64,000 nucleotides of DNA from Paenibacillus taihuensis (GCF_003386535.1 NZ_QTTN01000006.1:124001-188000); one strand, 5' to 3'; shown: positions 51,169 through 60,682, counted from the stretch's first letter. Made by a program: numbers and translations. The notes: generated by a model not told the origin, from the sequence alone.

Positions 51169-53229
51169 ATGGCAAGCTGGTTGAAGACAGGCGCCCATCT
51201 GAGGTGGTACGCCGATCATGAATGGAACGACTATCCGGTTTCTCTTCCGGCAGGCGAAGCGCATACATCCTATGCGGCCGTGTCCGGAGCGGAGGTCACG
51301 CTCCAAGTCCGCCTTGCGTCTCCCGAACTGCAGACGGATGTGCAGCAAGTATATGAGGCGGAGATAGCGATCATGCCGTCGAGCGAAGCGGCTTCAATTC
51401 GCGGCATACAGCTTGTATGGCCGATCGACCCGGCATTGAAGTGCGTCTGGAAGCCGCATCTGTCGCCGTTCGAGAATATGGCGGTCGGAGACAGGCTGTT
51501 CCGCTCGCCTGCGATTATTTTTGAGAGCGAGCGGAAGATGACCGCGTTGGTGCCGAATATTGACGCAATCGAGCAGCTGCGCGTGCTTCCGCATATTATG
51601 GATTATACGGAATCGAATCATAGCTTGATGTACGGCTTGTGCGACTATGAAGAAACCGGTCATGTGTATCACAAGCTTGCGCCTGAGCGGACAAGCGCGG
51701 CGCAGCCGTTATCATTCCGCTTCTACTTGGCGGAGTGGATAAAGCCGGAGAACGGCCGGGACAAGGATTACCGGCCTGTCGAACGGCTGCTGTGGGAGCT
51801 GTTCGCCGCGAAGCGAATGCCGCTGGAAGATGAACGGCTAGTGGTGAATGCACTGAAGCCTTATACGGACTATGCCTACGGCTGGGCGTTCGAGCGATGG
51901 GGCGATGTGACATGGCAGCAGTTCAGGCTGAACGGAGAAGAAGTCGGCGGTGTCGCTTTTATCGTATGCGCCAGACAAAAGCCCGGTGGCGGTCAGGAGC
52001 AAGCGTGGCGCGAGCCGAAAAGCTTGTGGAACCAAGCCTGGTTTTGCGGCTTGCGCACCGCCTACGGCTATGCGCTGTGGGGACGAAGCGGCGGATGCGA
52101 GGATTGGGCGGCTAAGGCGGAGCTTGCGCTTAACTTCGCCCTGAGCGCGCCTCAGACCGAAGGGCTGTTCCCTGGGTATTACCAGGCCGGAGAGGACAAT
52201 GAGTGGGAATCGGGACGGTGGTATATGTCCGGTCCGCGGCGACCGCCGGGGCACGAGGATGATGTGCATCTGCTCGATAGCTCCTGGACATGCTACTGGC
52301 TGTTGAAGTGGTATCGCGACGTTCGCGCGGACGAACGGATTTTGCCGTTTGTCCGCCGTTATGTGAACCGCTTGCTGAGTTTGCAGCTGGACAACGGCAG
52401 CTTCCCGGCGTGGGTGGAGCCAACGACCTCGCAATCTTCGCCCTACTTGCTCGAAAGTCCCGAAGCGTCGATGCATATCATGCTGCTGTGCCTGCTGAAC
52501 GAAATCGAGCCGAATGCGGCTTACATCCAAGCCTCGCAACGTACCGCAAACAGGGTGCTGGAGCAGGTGGTAGCTGCGGGAAGATGGGAAGACTTCGAAA
52601 CGTACTGGTCCTGTTCCAAGCAATGGGAAGGCAAGCAGTACGGTCAGCTCGATTCGCGCAGCGGCCTGTACAATCAGTGCAACTTCGGCATGTACTGGAC
52701 TGCTGAAGCGTTCAAGGACCTCTATACGGCAACGGGATCGGAGCATTGGCTGGATGCGGGCGAGCAGGTGCTGGCCGAAGCTTCGCTCTACCAGCAAATA
52801 TGGCAGCCCTCTTATTTTCCGGTTCCGACCGTAGGTGGCTTTGGCGTCATGAATAGCGATGACGAATGGAACGACGCTCGCCAAAGCTTGTTTGCGCTTA
52901 CTTACCTGGACTACTACCTTCTTACCGGCAGAGAGAGCTATCTCGCTCGCTCGCTGTGGGCGATGAAGGCTTCGTTCTATATGATGTATTGCCCGCTTAA
53001 TCCCGCCGTTAAAGCGATGTACGAGCGTGTACACAAGCAGTTTAACGAGCATGATTTCGGTTTTCATATGGAAAATTTTAATCATCACGACGGTACGCCG
53101 GTGGACGGTTTAGGGGAATTCACCATATTCGATTGGGGCTGCGGAGCGGCTTCCTCCTCGTTGGCCGAATTTGAGCTGACCTTAAACCGTGCTGCTGCGA
53201 AGCAGGTAGAAATGCCGTTCATTTCATAA
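51169..53229 (+). CDS. Cytoplasmic (alpha/alpha)6-type protein, probable glycoside-processing enzyme
   Basis: A 686-residue protein without signal peptide or membrane segment. The first ~220 residues are beta-rich (ASWLKTGAHLRWYADHEWND onward), the rest repeats helix pairs with conserved aromatic and acidic patches (LLDSSWTCYWLLKWY, LLSLQLDNGSFPAWVEP, GLYNQCNFGMYWTAEAF, DWGCGAASSSL), as in (alpha/alpha)6 glycoside hydrolases and lyases. I cannot name the family. It starts seven bases after the permease stop, so it is the last gene of the import operon, and it probably breaks down the imported saccharide. A strong terminator follows. Confidence 0.6.
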   Translation: MASWLKTGAHLRWYADHEWNDYPVSLPAGEAHTSYAAVSGAEVTLQVRLASPELQTDVQQVYEAEIAIMPSSEAASIRGIQLVWPIDPALKCVWKPHLSPFENMAVGDRLFRSPAIIFESERKMTALVPNIDAIEQLRVLPHIMDYTESNHSLMYGLCDYEETGHVYHKLAPERTSAAQPLSFRFYLAEWIKPENGRDKDYRPVERLLWELFAAKRMPLEDERLVVNALKPYTDYAYGWAFERWGDVTWQQFRLNGEEVGGVAFIVCARQKPGGGQEQAWREPKSLWNQAWFCGLRTAYGYALWGRSGGCEDWAAKAELALNFALSAPQTEGLFPGYYQAGEDNEWESGRWYMSGPRRPPGHEDDVHLLDSSWTCYWLLKWYRDVRADERILPFVRRYVNRLLSLQLDNGSFPAWVEPTTSQSSPYLLESPEASMHIMLLCLLNEIEPNAAYIQASQRTANRVLEQVVAAGRWEDFETYWSCSKQWEGKQYGQLDSRSGLYNQCNFGMYWTAEAFKDLYTATGSEHWLDAGEQVLAEASLYQQIWQPSYFPVPTVGGFGVMNSDDEWNDARQSLFALTYLDYYLLTGRESYLARSLWAMKASFYMMYCPLNPAVKAMYERVHKQFNEHDFGFHMENFNHHDGTPVDGLGEFTIFDWGCGAASSSLAEFELTLNRAAAKQVEMPFIS

Positions 53230-53240
53230 GCACCAGACTC

Positions 53241-53292
53241 GAAAGATCGCTTTCGCTTACCCATTCGGGCAGGCGAAAGCGGTCTTTCTTGT
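53241..53292 (+). terminator. Strong Rho-independent terminator
   Basis: GAAAGATCGCTTTCGC (53241-53256) pairs with GCGAAAGCGGTCTTTC (53273-53288) with one T-G pair, then a short T-rich end. It separates the sugar operon from the Sia-like operon. Confidence 0.8.
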
Positions 53293-53450
53293 GCTTAGGG
53301 AGCTGCGGGAACGAACTTTGCGGCAGCTCGCACAGCATAGTGAGACTCTCCTGGCACCCTTCCGACAATTCAGTTCATAATTTGACATATTTTGAGCAGA
53401 AACGATTGCATTTTTATGCATGGGGGCAGGAGGAAGAACGGCGTTGTCGA

Positions 53451-53531
53451 ATGAGTAAGGAAATGTATTCCTTTGGTAGGACGTATCCTGGGCCGCAAGC
53501 CGCGGGTATGAATTTGAAAGTAGGGGAATGA
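53451..53531 (+). CDS. Possible 26-residue leader peptide coupled to siaB
   Basis: ATG 53451 opens MSKEMYSFGRTYPGPQAAGM and six more codons, ending in a TGA that overlaps the siaB start as ATGA. Translational coupling to siaB is plausible. GGAGGAAG lies somewhat far upstream (~15 bases). It may be a chance ORF. Confidence 0.3.
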   Translation: MSKEMYSFGRTYPGPQAAGMNLKVGE

Positions 53532-54103
53532 GCCGGCTCATGATGATCGATGTGTTGGAAGTACAGCAAGCGCTGCGCGCTCGCGGAATCCTGATCTGCT
53601 TCTCGGGCAGGTTGTCGCAAGCGCTTATTGCAGAATACGGAGAGGCGGTCAAGTCTTATCTGGAAACGGAGCACCGTCCGCAGAACGAAGTGTACAATAT
53701 TTTCTCTTTGTTCATCGAGCAAACGCAAAATATTAATAAATATAATGTGGCCAAGGCCGACAGTCCCCATCACGGCCTGCTGCTCTATTCCAGCATTGTG
53801 ACGATCGGCAAGCAGGAAGAGGCGGGCTATATGGTCTGTTCCGGCAATTTGATTCTTAACGAGGATGCCGAAGCGCTTCAAACTTATCTGGATTCGCTCA
53901 TTGTGATGGATAAGACGGAGCTTAAAGCGCTATACAAAATGAAGCTCAAAGCGGAGATTGCGCCGGAGGAAACCGGAGCCGGTCTTGGGCTTATCGATAT
54001 GGCACGCAAATCATCGACGAAGCTGGAATATTCGATCGTCGATCAGAATAATGGGCTATCCTTTTTTACTTTGAAGGCGACTGTACGAGGAGTGTCAGCA
54101 TGA
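53528..54103 (+). CDS. siaB: SiaB-family protein kinase
   Basis: A 191-residue SiaB-like protein: FSLFIEQTQNINKY is the divergent N-box helix and TGAGLGLIDMARKSS the glycine-rich ATP lid of the GHKL-like kinase fold. In Pseudomonas aeruginosa SiaB phosphorylates SiaC and so prevents it from activating the diguanylate cyclase SiaD. ATG 53528 follows AAGTAGGGGA. It overlaps siaC by four bases. All four partners of a Sia system are encoded here in the order B-C-A-cyclase. Confidence 0.8.
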   Translation: MSRLMMIDVLEVQQALRARGILICFSGRLSQALIAEYGEAVKSYLETEHRPQNEVYNIFSLFIEQTQNINKYNVAKADSPHHGLLLYSSIVTIGKQEEAGYMVCSGNLILNEDAEALQTYLDSLIVMDKTELKALYKMKLKAEIAPEETGAGLGLIDMARKSSTKLEYSIVDQNNGLSFFTLKATVRGVSA

Positions 54104-54492
54104 ATCCACTATATGTTGAATCAACCAAGAGCACCCCGGAAGTTCGGTTCGATCCGGCAGGGGGAACGCTCGTTATCACAGGTCAATCCTATCCCGAGAA
54201 TGCGTTCCGATTCTATGAACCGCTGATGAATTGGCTGGATGACTATCTGGAGCACATGAAGCAGAGCACTGTTGTCACCATCGAGTTGCATCTGCCATAC
54301 GTCAATACGAGCAGCACCAAGTGCTTAATGCATCTGCTGGAGAAGCTCGACAAAGCGTTTGCAAGCGGCAAAAAGGTCGAGGTTCGCTGGTACTGCGACG
54401 AAGAGAATGAAGCGGAGCAGGAATGCGCGGAAGAATTCAAGGAAGACTTGCAGCTGCCGTTCGCCATACTCCCGCGAGGTACAGGCGCGTGA
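54100..54492 (+). CDS. siaC: SiaC-family regulatory phosphoprotein (DUF1987)
   Basis: A 130-residue DUF1987/SiaC protein. The segment LPYVNTSSTKCLMHLLEKLD contains the conserved N-T-S-S phospho-acceptor site (T70 with S71/S72 here; T68 in P. aeruginosa SiaC), in an STAS-like fold. Dephosphorylated SiaC binds and activates its cyclase; phosphorylated by SiaB it is inactive. Four-base overlaps with the genes on both sides (ATGA and GTGA) keep the components in fixed ratio. Confidence 0.85.
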   Translation: MNPLYVESTKSTPEVRFDPAGGTLVITGQSYPENAFRFYEPLMNWLDDYLEHMKQSTVVTIELHLPYVNTSSTKCLMHLLEKLDKAFASGKKVEVRWYCDEENEAEQECAEEFKEDLQLPFAILPRGTGA

Positions 54493-56396
54493 AGGACGAG
54501 AGGCTGCAGCGGGCTGCGCCGAAGGGCTTTGTCGATGGGCGGCAGCTGGATATTGGCATTCGCAGGGTAATGGTGCTGGCGAGCGCATTAATTGCGCTAT
54601 CGATTATTTTGATCGGCTCCTATATCTATCGGGTTACGGAGCAGGAAGCGCTGAATAAGCTGAAGGCGCGTGATCTGCCGACGCTCGCGAAGTCGATCTC
54701 CGCACGCGTGGACGGCAGAATCGAGCGGGCGGTGGAAACGTCGCTTACGCTGTCTCACGATCCGTTCGTGCTGGAGTGGCTGTCCGGTGAAGAGAAGGAC
54801 AAGAGGCTTGCCGACATGATTAGCAAGAAGACAAGCTACCTGCACCAGAAACTCGGCTACAGCGCCACGTTTATCGTAGGCGCAGCCTCCCGCAAGTATT
54901 GGAGTTACGACGGCAGCCTGCTGTCCGTGATCAAGAAGGAAGATCCTGCAGACGCCTGGTTCTTCGACACCTTGGCAGCGGGGCGTGAAGTATCCATTAA
55001 TTTCGATACGAACGAAGAGCTTCATGGTGTATTTGCGTTCATCAACGTGTTGGCCGGCAGCGACCTCAAGCGACCGCTCGGCATCGTCGGCGTCGGGATG
55101 AAGCTGGACGGGCTGTCGGAGGAGTTTGATTCGTATAAAGAGGGCAGCGGAATCAATCTATGGCTGACCGGCAGCGACGGGAAAATTTATCTGTCCGACA
55201 ATGCATCCGATAACGGACGCAATATTAGCGATGTACTGCCCGATTCAGCCAAGAGTCAGCTGTCGGAGAATACCCGCGATCAGAAAGGCGAAATGGTCGT
55301 TCTGGAATATGACACGCCTGATGCCGGAAGAGTGGATTTAATCAGACAGCATCTGAAATCGACGGAGCTGCAGCTGTATGTCGAGGTGGAGAGACGGGAG
55401 ACGACAGGCTTCCTGCAGTCGATCCGCTGGAATACCGCTTTGGCGGCTTTGGTGATCATTCTGGCAACCATCGGCTTCTTCTTCTATATCTCCCGCCGAA
55501 TGGTCAATCCGTATAAACGGGCGGTGGAAATGAACCGGCGGCTGGAAGACGAGATTGCGCTTCGGACGAAGGAGCTGTCGGAGCGTAATGAGGAGATGCT
55601 GGACAGCATTAATTATGCGCGGCTGCTGCAGCAATCGGTTCTGCCGAAGCCGGAGGCTATCGAGAATCTGCTGAGCGCGCCTTTCGTCCTCTGGCGGCCG
55701 AGAGATGTCGTCGGCGGCGATTTCTTCTGGGTGAAGAAGCGACACGGCAGAACTTTCGTCGCGGTGGGGGATTGTACCGGGCACGGCGTTCCCGGCGCGT
55801 TCATGACGATGCTGGCGTTGTCCGCTCTCAATCGTATTGCAGAGACCGATGCCTGCTCTAGTCCGGCGGATATGCTGGAGGCGCTTAACCGGCTGATCAA
55901 GGAAACGCTGCATCGCGAGGGCCAAGAGGAGATAACGGACGACGGCATGTCTATCGGCTTATGCGCCATAGAGCAAGATGGGGCCGTCACCTTTGCCGGT
56001 GCGTCCTGCTGGCTCTACCGTCTGGACGCAGAGGGATTGCAGTCGTGGAAGGGCGACCGCCGCGGCATCGGCTATCGGCGTACGCCGGGCGATTACCGCT
56101 TTACGAATATTGCGCTGCCGGAAGGCAAAGCAAGAATGTATCTCTTAACGGACGGCTTGATGGATCAGAACGGCGGAGACCGGGATCACTCATTCGGGCG
56201 AAAGAGGTTTGAAGAGCTGTTATTGTCCATAGGGGATTTGAAGGAGACGGAGCAGAGAGACAAGATGATTCAATCGCTCGAGTCCTATATGGGCGAAGAA
56301 CGGCAGCGAGATGATATTACAGTGCTTTCTTTTCTTGTTGGCGAGGAACACGGATACAGAGGGGAATCGGATGAGGAATCTGGAGAAGCATTATGA
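54489..56396 (+). CDS. siaA: SiaA-like membrane PP2C phosphatase
   Basis: A 635-residue protein: transmembrane helix VMVLASALIALSIILIGSYI, an extracellular Cache-like sensor domain (~55-300), a second helix TALAALVIILATIGFFFYIS, a coiled linker, and a SpoIIE/PP2C phosphatase domain (RPRDVVGGDFFW, VGDCTGHGVPGAFMTMLAL, YLLTDGLMDQNGG, RQRDDITVLSF) with its metal-binding aspartates. GTG 54489 overlaps the siaC stop and fits better than the longer frame. SiaA removes the phosphate from SiaC in response to an external signal, so this is the input of the switch. Confidence 0.82.
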   Translation: MKDERLQRAAPKGFVDGRQLDIGIRRVMVLASALIALSIILIGSYIYRVTEQEALNKLKARDLPTLAKSISARVDGRIERAVETSLTLSHDPFVLEWLSGEEKDKRLADMISKKTSYLHQKLGYSATFIVGAASRKYWSYDGSLLSVIKKEDPADAWFFDTLAAGREVSINFDTNEELHGVFAFINVLAGSDLKRPLGIVGVGMKLDGLSEEFDSYKEGSGINLWLTGSDGKIYLSDNASDNGRNISDVLPDSAKSQLSENTRDQKGEMVVLEYDTPDAGRVDLIRQHLKSTELQLYVEVERRETTGFLQSIRWNTALAALVIILATIGFFFYISRRMVNPYKRAVEMNRRLEDEIALRTKELSERNEEMLDSINYARLLQQSVLPKPEAIENLLSAPFVLWRPRDVVGGDFFWVKKRHGRTFVAVGDCTGHGVPGAFMTMLALSALNRIAETDACSSPADMLEALNRLIKETLHREGQEEITDDGMSIGLCAIEQDGAVTFAGASCWLYRLDAEGLQSWKGDRRGIGYRRTPGDYRFTNIALPEGKARMYLLTDGLMDQNGGDRDHSFGRKRFEELLLSIGDLKETEQRDKMIQSLESYMGEERQRDDITVLSFLVGEEHGYRGESDEESGEAL

Positions 56397-57999
56397 CATC
56401 TATCGGCATGAGCATAACGTACTCTTACGGAGCAAGCAGGAGCTGAATCGTTCCGATCTGTCGGCCGACAGTCTGAAAGAGGAGTATGGGCTGTTGCTGC
56501 TTGAATATGAGAAGCTGATGAAAATATCCAAGAAGATCGCTTCGATCAGCGATGCGCAGTCAGGCATGCTTCGGCGCCGCGAGAACGATTTGAAGTGTTT
56601 GCTGGATCATGCGAATCAAGGCTTCCTGACGTTCGGCTCCAATTTGCGCGTCAATCCTCAGTTCAGCAAGGAGTGTAAACGCATCTTCGGCAGAAGCGTG
56701 TTCGGAGAGGATATCGTCGACTTGCTGTTCGGTGCGACGCATGAGGATGTGTCGACGCTTCGCCGGCTGTTAAGCATGGCGCTTAGCGCGGGCGTATCCA
56801 TGAATGAAGGCCGGCTGCTGCTTGCAAGTTTGCCGGAGCGGGCGGTGATCGGGGAGACCGTCGTGACGTTGGAATACCGGCCAATCGTAGATGAAATGAC
56901 CGACGATCGGCTGATGCTGCTGATTATTACGGATGTGACGGAACGAATTGCGTCCGAAGAACGCATCCAGTATTTAAGTTACCGGGATGTACTGACATCG
57001 TTGTATAACCGCAGCTATCTGGAGCCTGTTCTGAGCTTGCCGCCTGCGCAGGATTGGCTGCCGGTCAGCGTGCTTGTCATTGATTTGAACGGCTTGAAAC
57101 TGGCCAACGATGTATTCGGGCATCGCGAAGGCGACAGGCTGTTAGTTCGCAGCGCGGAGCTGATAAAGTCGGTGTTCGATGACGAATCGGCGACGCTGGC
57201 GCGTTGGGGCGGGGACGAATTTGTAGTCCTGCTGCCCAACACGGACAAGGACGATTGCGCAGCCGCAGCGGCTCGGCTGAAGGCGGCATGCGAGCGGTCG
57301 GCTGTCGATCCCGTGCAGGTTTCGATGGCGATCGGATACGCGACGCTGATCGATACCGACGCGCAGCTCATGACTGCTTTTGCAGCTGCAGAGAAGCAGA
57401 TGTATAAGAATAAGCTGCGGGAGAACCGGATGGTTCGTGCCGAGATGATGAAAAGCGTGACTTCCGCTCTGTATGCCAAACGCGTCGTGGAGATCGACTA
57501 TCAGGAGCGGCTGGCCGGGCAGGTTGCGAGGTTCGCCCTTTGGGTCGGCATACAGCCGGGCTCGCATGATATGAAGGTGCTGGAAGCGTTGGTCTCGATG
57601 CATAATGTCGGTTATTTGGCTCTTCCCGAAGACATTTTGCTCAAGCACGGTTCATTAAACGACGAGGAATGGGAGATCGTGAAGAGCCATAGCGAGATCG
57701 GCTACCGGATGGCCGCTTCCATCGGCGAATGGGCTCTTGCCGAAGCGATTCGAGGCATGCATGAGCATTGGGACGGCAGCGGGTATCCCTATGGACTGTC
57801 ACAGGAGCAAATTCCTTATCTATCCCGTTTGCTGGCGATTGCGGATGCGTACGATGTGATGACACATGATCAGGTATACAAGCAAGCCCTATCCCCGAGC
57901 GAGGCACAGCGCGAGATCGAGGCACAGGCCGGCCGGCAGTTCGATCCTCGGTTGGCGGCCGCTTGGCTGGCCTTCTTGCGGGGAGGCTGCCGGGAATAA
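56371..57999 (+). CDS. GGDEF diguanylate cyclase with degenerate HD-GYP domain (SiaD role)
   Basis: A 542-residue protein: N-terminal coiled coil (~1-60), a PAS-like region, a GGDEF domain with intact ARWGGDEFVVLLP (~280), and an HD-GYP-like domain. The HD-GYP copy has MHNVGY (~409) where the family has HD, and MHEHWDGSGYPYGL where it has HHE, so the metal site is damaged and phosphodiesterase activity is unlikely. The RxxD inhibitory site upstream of GGDEF is absent. ATG 56371 follows GAGGGG and overlaps siaA by 26 bases. By position it takes the place of SiaD, the cyclase activated by SiaC, but with an added C-terminal domain not found in P. aeruginosa SiaD. Confidence 0.8.
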   Translation: MRNLEKHYDIYRHEHNVLLRSKQELNRSDLSADSLKEEYGLLLLEYEKLMKISKKIASISDAQSGMLRRRENDLKCLLDHANQGFLTFGSNLRVNPQFSKECKRIFGRSVFGEDIVDLLFGATHEDVSTLRRLLSMALSAGVSMNEGRLLLASLPERAVIGETVVTLEYRPIVDEMTDDRLMLLIITDVTERIASEERIQYLSYRDVLTSLYNRSYLEPVLSLPPAQDWLPVSVLVIDLNGLKLANDVFGHREGDRLLVRSAELIKSVFDDESATLARWGGDEFVVLLPNTDKDDCAAAAARLKAACERSAVDPVQVSMAIGYATLIDTDAQLMTAFAAAEKQMYKNKLRENRMVRAEMMKSVTSALYAKRVVEIDYQERLAGQVARFALWVGIQPGSHDMKVLEALVSMHNVGYLALPEDILLKHGSLNDEEWEIVKSHSEIGYRMAASIGEWALAEAIRGMHEHWDGSGYPYGLSQEQIPYLSRLLAIADAYDVMTHDQVYKQALSPSEAQREIEAQAGRQFDPRLAAAWLAFLRGGCRE

Positions 58000-58116
58000 T
58001 ACTGGTTATGTTAGCTGAAGCCCGAACATGCGAAGACGTGTACTGAAGTGAGGATCGCTTAGGCGATCAGCACGGCAGTCACGTCTTTCTCTTTGATATC
58101 CCATCCTGGGCTTGCA

Positions 58117-58145
58117 GCTGAGAGTCGGATATCCCGACTCTCAGC
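58117..58145. repeat. Perfect 12-bp inverted repeat between convergent genes
   Basis: GCTGAGAGTCGG (58117-58128) and CCGACTCTCAGC (58134-58145) form a perfect stem with a 5-base loop, between the cyclase gene and the convergent membrane genes. No T-run on either side; probably a two-way end signal. Confidence 0.5.
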
Positions 58146-58215
58146 CTCGCAGGCGGCGCGAAACCGGGCGCTCACAGCTGCAATGACTCTCTTTTGGCAC
58201 AGCCGCTTCCTTTTG

Positions 58216-58722
58216 TCACACTCTAAGCTTCGGCAGCGCCAGCTCATGCAGCTTCCCCTTCGTAAACCGAAACAGCGCAATCAGCACTATCGCAGCCGTC
58301 GGGTAGAAGGCGATGGAATAATAGAGCTTCCAGCCGGTGTAGTTCAGCACGCGGTTCTGGACGCACAACCATTCGAAGAATAGCGAGAAAGCGGTCCAGC
58401 AAACAACGTACCCGATGGTTTTCTTCCCATACAGCTCGAACTTATCATATATAAATAGGAAGATCACGGAGCAACAAGGATACATGAAGAAATGATACAG
58501 CGCGCCCGAAAGCTCATACGTCGGATTATCGCCAAAGTAGTACAGATGGAACGGAGTCGCAATAAAGAAGTAATCGATGGTTGCCACTAATACCAAGTTG
58601 TACATCCAGATGACGACAATCATTGCAAGGGAGAAGTACTTGCGAATGGGCAAGAAGACGATTAAGGCGATAGCGGCGGTGATAATGAAGTACCATTCGT
58701 TCCAATCGAACTTCACGTTCAT
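58216..58722 (-). CDS. CBO0543-like small membrane protein
   Basis: A 168-residue protein with about five predicted transmembrane helices (WYFIITAAIALIVFLPIRKY, MIVVIWMYNLVLVATIDYFF, GALYHFFMYPCCSVIFLFIY and others) and the LFFEWLCVQNRVLNYTGW block seen in CBO0543-type proteins of spore-forming Bacillota. ATG 58722 follows AAAGGAGA; the longer frame upstream belongs to the neighbour. It overlaps the upstream minus-strand gene by four bases. Function unknown, perhaps sporulation- or envelope-related. Confidence 0.6.
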   Translation of the reverse strand: MNVKFDWNEWYFIITAAIALIVFLPIRKYFSLAMIVVIWMYNLVLVATIDYFFIATPFHLYYFGDNPTYELSGALYHFFMYPCCSVIFLFIYDKFELYGKKTIGYVVCWTAFSLFFEWLCVQNRVLNYTGWKLYYSIAFYPTAAIVLIALFRFTKGKLHELALPKLRV

Positions 58723-59192
58723 GCCGTATGATCTCCTTTGAACAAAATGATGCGAAACAGCTTCATGCATACGATCAGAAAAGGCAATGTGATCACCCAG
58801 AGCGCAATCGTCCACCAGGCTCTCCAATCGGCATGTATGAGTATGCCGGACACATGATCCAATCCATCCAGCGCGGATAAGAGAAGGATAAAGCCGATGT
58901 ATAGAGCGAACTTCCGCAGGAAGGTACTCATCCGAAGCAGCAGCTGCAGGAAGACGACCATAAGCACCGGGTACAGCACGATTCGATTAAGGAAATGAGC
59001 GGCTTTTGGCGTGAACATGTCGGGAATAATCAAGGTTTTGAAATTCATGAAGCAGAGGGCGGAGTAGTTCTGATAGACATAAGAGGCCATCCACCAGCAC
59101 ACGAAGATTTCAAGCATGTGCATCGTTCTTCGTGTTTTCATGAATACAAATAGAACAGCTGCATTCATTAAGATGTACAAGAACAGAAGCAT
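58719..59192 (-). CDS. CBO0543-like small membrane protein
   Basis: A 157-residue, mostly hydrophobic protein with about five transmembrane helices (LLFLYILMNAAVLFVFMKTR, VLYPVLMVVFLQLLLRM, WTIALWVITLPFLIVCMKLF). It precedes and overlaps the 58216 gene (ATGA), so the two form a coupled pair and probably one membrane complex. Family assignment rests on the pair and general pattern. Ribosome site weak. Confidence 0.55.
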   Translation of the reverse strand: MLLFLYILMNAAVLFVFMKTRRTMHMLEIFVCWWMASYVYQNYSALCFMNFKTLIIPDMFTPKAAHFLNRIVLYPVLMVVFLQLLLRMSTFLRKFALYIGFILLLSALDGLDHVSGILIHADWRAWWTIALWVITLPFLIVCMKLFRIILFKGDHTA

Positions 59193-59362
59193 CTCTTACA
59201 ACCCCTTGTTACGCGCGGTATGATACCCCATTTAGATTATCCAGATTTTTCAAACCCATTCCTTGGGCATGATGGATCTCGTTCGTTGACGCCTCTGCAA
59301 AATCTAAGTTAAGATAATCAAGCAACTTGCAACCGATTACAGCAGGAGTAAGGAGGCTCACC

Positions 59363-60661
59363 ATGTCCAACATCCCGCACGACCTCAATCCATATTCCCT
59401 TGAATATGCCGCGAAGCTTGATGAACAAGACAAGCTTGCACGCTTTCGCGATGAATTTTACTTGAGCCCGGATTCGATTTATATGGACGGCAACTCGCTT
59501 GGCCTACTCTCCAAACGCGCCGAGCGGACGCTGCTCGAAGTGCTGAACGCCTGGAAAATCCAAGGCATCGACGGCTGGACGCAGGGCGAGAACCCGTGGT
59601 TCTACTTTGCAGAGAAGCTGGCGGCTATGAGCGCGCCGCTTGTCGGGGCATCTCCGGAAGAAGTGATTGTAACGGGCTCCACGACGGTGAATCTGCACCA
59701 GCTGGTCGCTACGTTCTATAAGCCGCAAGGCACGCGTACGAAGATCCTCGCGGATGAGCTGAACTTCCCATCCGATATCTATGCCCTGCAAAGCCAGCTG
59801 AAGCTGCACGGCTACGACCCGGCTGAGCACCTTATCCGAGTGGCAAGCCGCGACGGCCGCTTCTTGAGCGAAGACGATATTATCACTGCGATGACGGACG
59901 AGGTTGCGCTTATTGTGCTGCCGACGGTGCTTTACCGTAGCGGGCAGCTGCTTGATGTGAAGCGCCTGACGGACGAAGCGCATAAGCGCGGCATTCTGAT
60001 CGGCTTTGACGGCTGCCATTCGGTCGGCTCCATCCCTCACCAATTTACCGAGTGGGACGTTGATTTTGCCTTCTGGTGCAATTATAAATACCTCAACAGC
60101 GGACCTGGCGGCACGGCGAGTCTGTACGTCAACCGCAAGCACCACGGGACTTCTCCGGGTCTCGCAGGCTGGTTCGGTTCGCGCAAAGATAAACAGTTCG
60201 ATATGGAGCATCAGTTCCATCAAGACGAGACGGCCGGCGCATTCCAGATCGGGACGCCGAACCTGCTCAGCATGGCGCCGCTCCTCGGCTCGCTCGAGCT
60301 GTTCGCGGAAGCGACGCTCGAGAAGCTGCGTCAGAAATCGCTGCACATGACGCGCTATATGATGGAACTGATTGGTCAGGAGCTGGGCGGATTCGGCTTT
60401 ACGCTTGGCAATCCGACTGAGGATGAGCGCAGAAGCGGGCATGTTAGCCTAGAGCATCAGGATGCTGCGCGGATCTGCAAAGCGCTCAAGGAGCTGCAGC
60501 ACATCGTGCCGGATTTCCGTGCGCCGAACATTATTCGTCTGGCACCTGTTCCGCTCTACACGAGCTACAGTGATGTATGGGAAACCGTGCAGCGCCTGAA
60601 GACGATCATGGCGGACAAACAGTACGAGAAATTCGCCAATACACGTGATGTCGTCGCATAA
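59363..60661 (+). CDS. kynU: Kynureninase
   Basis: A 432-residue PLP enzyme that cleaves kynurenine to anthranilate and alanine. Landmarks: [20 protein letters not shown] at the N-terminus, [13 protein letters not shown] (phosphate-cup region), [15 protein letters not shown], and [20 protein letters not shown] with the Schiff-base lysine (~242). ATG 59363 follows AAGGAGG; the frame start at 59327 is too early. First gene of kynU-kynB-kynA with 21- and 19-base gaps. Cytoplasmic. Confidence 0.95.
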   Translation: MSNIPHDLNPYSLEYAAKLDEQDKLARFRDEFYLSPDSIYMDGNSLGLLSKRAERTLLEVLNAWKIQGIDGWTQGENPWFYFAEKLAAMSAPLVGASPEEVIVTGSTTVNLHQLVATFYKPQGTRTKILADELNFPSDIYALQSQLKLHGYDPAEHLIRVASRDGRFLSEDDIITAMTDEVALIVLPTVLYRSGQLLDVKRLTDEAHKRGILIGFDGCHSVGSIPHQFTEWDVDFAFWCNYKYLNSGPGGTASLYVNRKHHGTSPGLAGWFGSRKDKQFDMEHQFHQDETAGAFQIGTPNLLSMAPLLGSLELFAEATLEKLRQKSLHMTRYMMELIGQELGGFGFTLGNPTEDERRSGHVSLEHQDAARICKALKELQHIVPDFRAPNIIRLAPVPLYTSYSDVWETVQRLKTIMADKQYEKFANTRDVVA

Positions 60662-60682
60662 GATGGAGGTGAGGGAGCCACT

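Noticed and set aside
51838-53088. 416-codon minus-strand frame opposite the (alpha/alpha)6 protein
   Set aside because: Arginine/histidine-rich composition of an antisense shadow, no start signal, and it would collide with the import operon.
58059-58280. 73-codon minus-strand frame after the cyclase gene
   Set aside because: It runs through the perfect inverted repeat and into the end of the CBO0543-like gene in another frame; cysteine/arginine-rich composition without a ribosome site.
59209-59433. 74-codon minus-strand frame over the kynU start
   Set aside because: Covers the kynU ribosome site and promoter region, with no homology I recognise.
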